Source: Eubacteriales bacterium
GTDB lineage: Bacteria > Bacillota_A > Clostridia > Lachnospirales > Lachnospiraceae
Direction: 5' to 3'
DNA: 33,287 bases
Assembly: GCA_030533315.1 (NCBI GenBank)
Contig: JAUNJL010000025.1
Location: forward strand, 1-33,287
This document shows, in pieces, positions 33,257-33,287 of the stretch. How positions within the stretch are numbered: position 1 is the first letter of the stretch; each line of letters opens with the position of its first letter. Position numbers and translations under genes: made by a program. The notes under the pieces were generated by a model. That model ran no database searches and was not told where the DNA came from. It was given only the letters and a program-made list of their open reading frames with translations.

Positions 33257-33287
33257 AGAAAAGTCTGTTTTGGAAGAAAAGTCTGTT
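33257..33287. repeat. start of an 18-bp-period direct repeat at the window edge
   Basis: AGAAAAGTCTGTT occurs at 33257-33269 and again at 33275-33287, where the window ends. Between the acyltransferase stop and this point I see no gene. It may continue as a longer tandem array. Confidence 0.6.

Noticed and set aside
1..33287. CRISPR arrays, tRNA or rRNA genes, transposases, phage genes, toxin-antitoxin or defence genes
   Set aside because: Reading both strands I found no regularly spaced repeats, no T-loop-type GTTCGAATCC sequences and no matching protein families; the region is ordinary core chromosome.

Overview
The window is a moderately GC-rich stretch of chromosome from a Clostridia-type Firmicute, most likely a member of the Lachnospiraceae. 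This is inferred from the rimP-nusA-ylxR-ylxQ-infB-rbfA-nrnA-truB-ribF order, strong AGGAGG-type ribosome binding sites, the long basic linker in IF2, an M16C peptidase next to era, and lineage-type unknown proteins (DUF5662-like, DUF6553-like). No species can be named from sequence alone. Almost everything is core, vertically inherited housekeeping DNA on the + strand. Only two genes, a marR regulator and a DUF1292 gene, lie on the - strand. I see no phage, insertion sequence, CRISPR array, tRNA, rRNA or defence locus.

Layout. 1-421: a possible short terminated transcript, then a promoter. 422-4619: type IIA topoisomerase pair, topoisomerase IV-like (parE, parC). 4620-5393: convergent marR with tandem terminators at its 3' end and a consensus promoter carrying a 13-bp palindrome at its 5' end. 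5567-14081: the nusA-infB translation/RNA operon from rimP to ribF, with tight spacing and several start/stop overlaps. 14257-15921: Na/Pi cotransporter with a PhoU-like tail. 16027-18838: rpsO and pnp, with an rpsO promoter, a structured leader and terminators. 18866-19378: dUTPase, convergent with the DUF1292 gene across a bidirectional terminator. 20209-21138: exonuclease III. 21287-23897: a GH13 debranching-enzyme homologue overlapping a DUF5662 gene. 23976-25729: UDP-galactopyranose mutase and an unknown gene. 25786-30402: M16C peptidase, era, recO. 30464-32042: glycyl-tRNA synthetase with a structured leader. 32117-33163: membrane acyltransferase.

The genes mostly serve RNA and translation: transcription elongation/termination (NusA), initiation (IF2), 30S maturation (RimP, RbfA, Era, S15), RNA turnover (PNPase, NrnA), tRNA modification and charging (TruB, GlyRS). 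DNA topology and repair are also represented (ParE/ParC, dUTPase, ExoIII, RecO).

The most interesting item is the gene at 21287-23329. It aligns clearly with isoamylase/GlgX-type GH13 debranching enzymes outside the active site, but the nucleophile Asp, the acid/base Glu and the region I Asn-His are all replaced. It looks like a preserved GH13 pseudoenzyme with an added charged, internally duplicated tail, overlapping an uncharacterised HD-like gene. Other points worth checking are the structured leaders of rimP, rpsO and glyQS, the marR operator, and the Cys-rich head on the DUF1292 protein.
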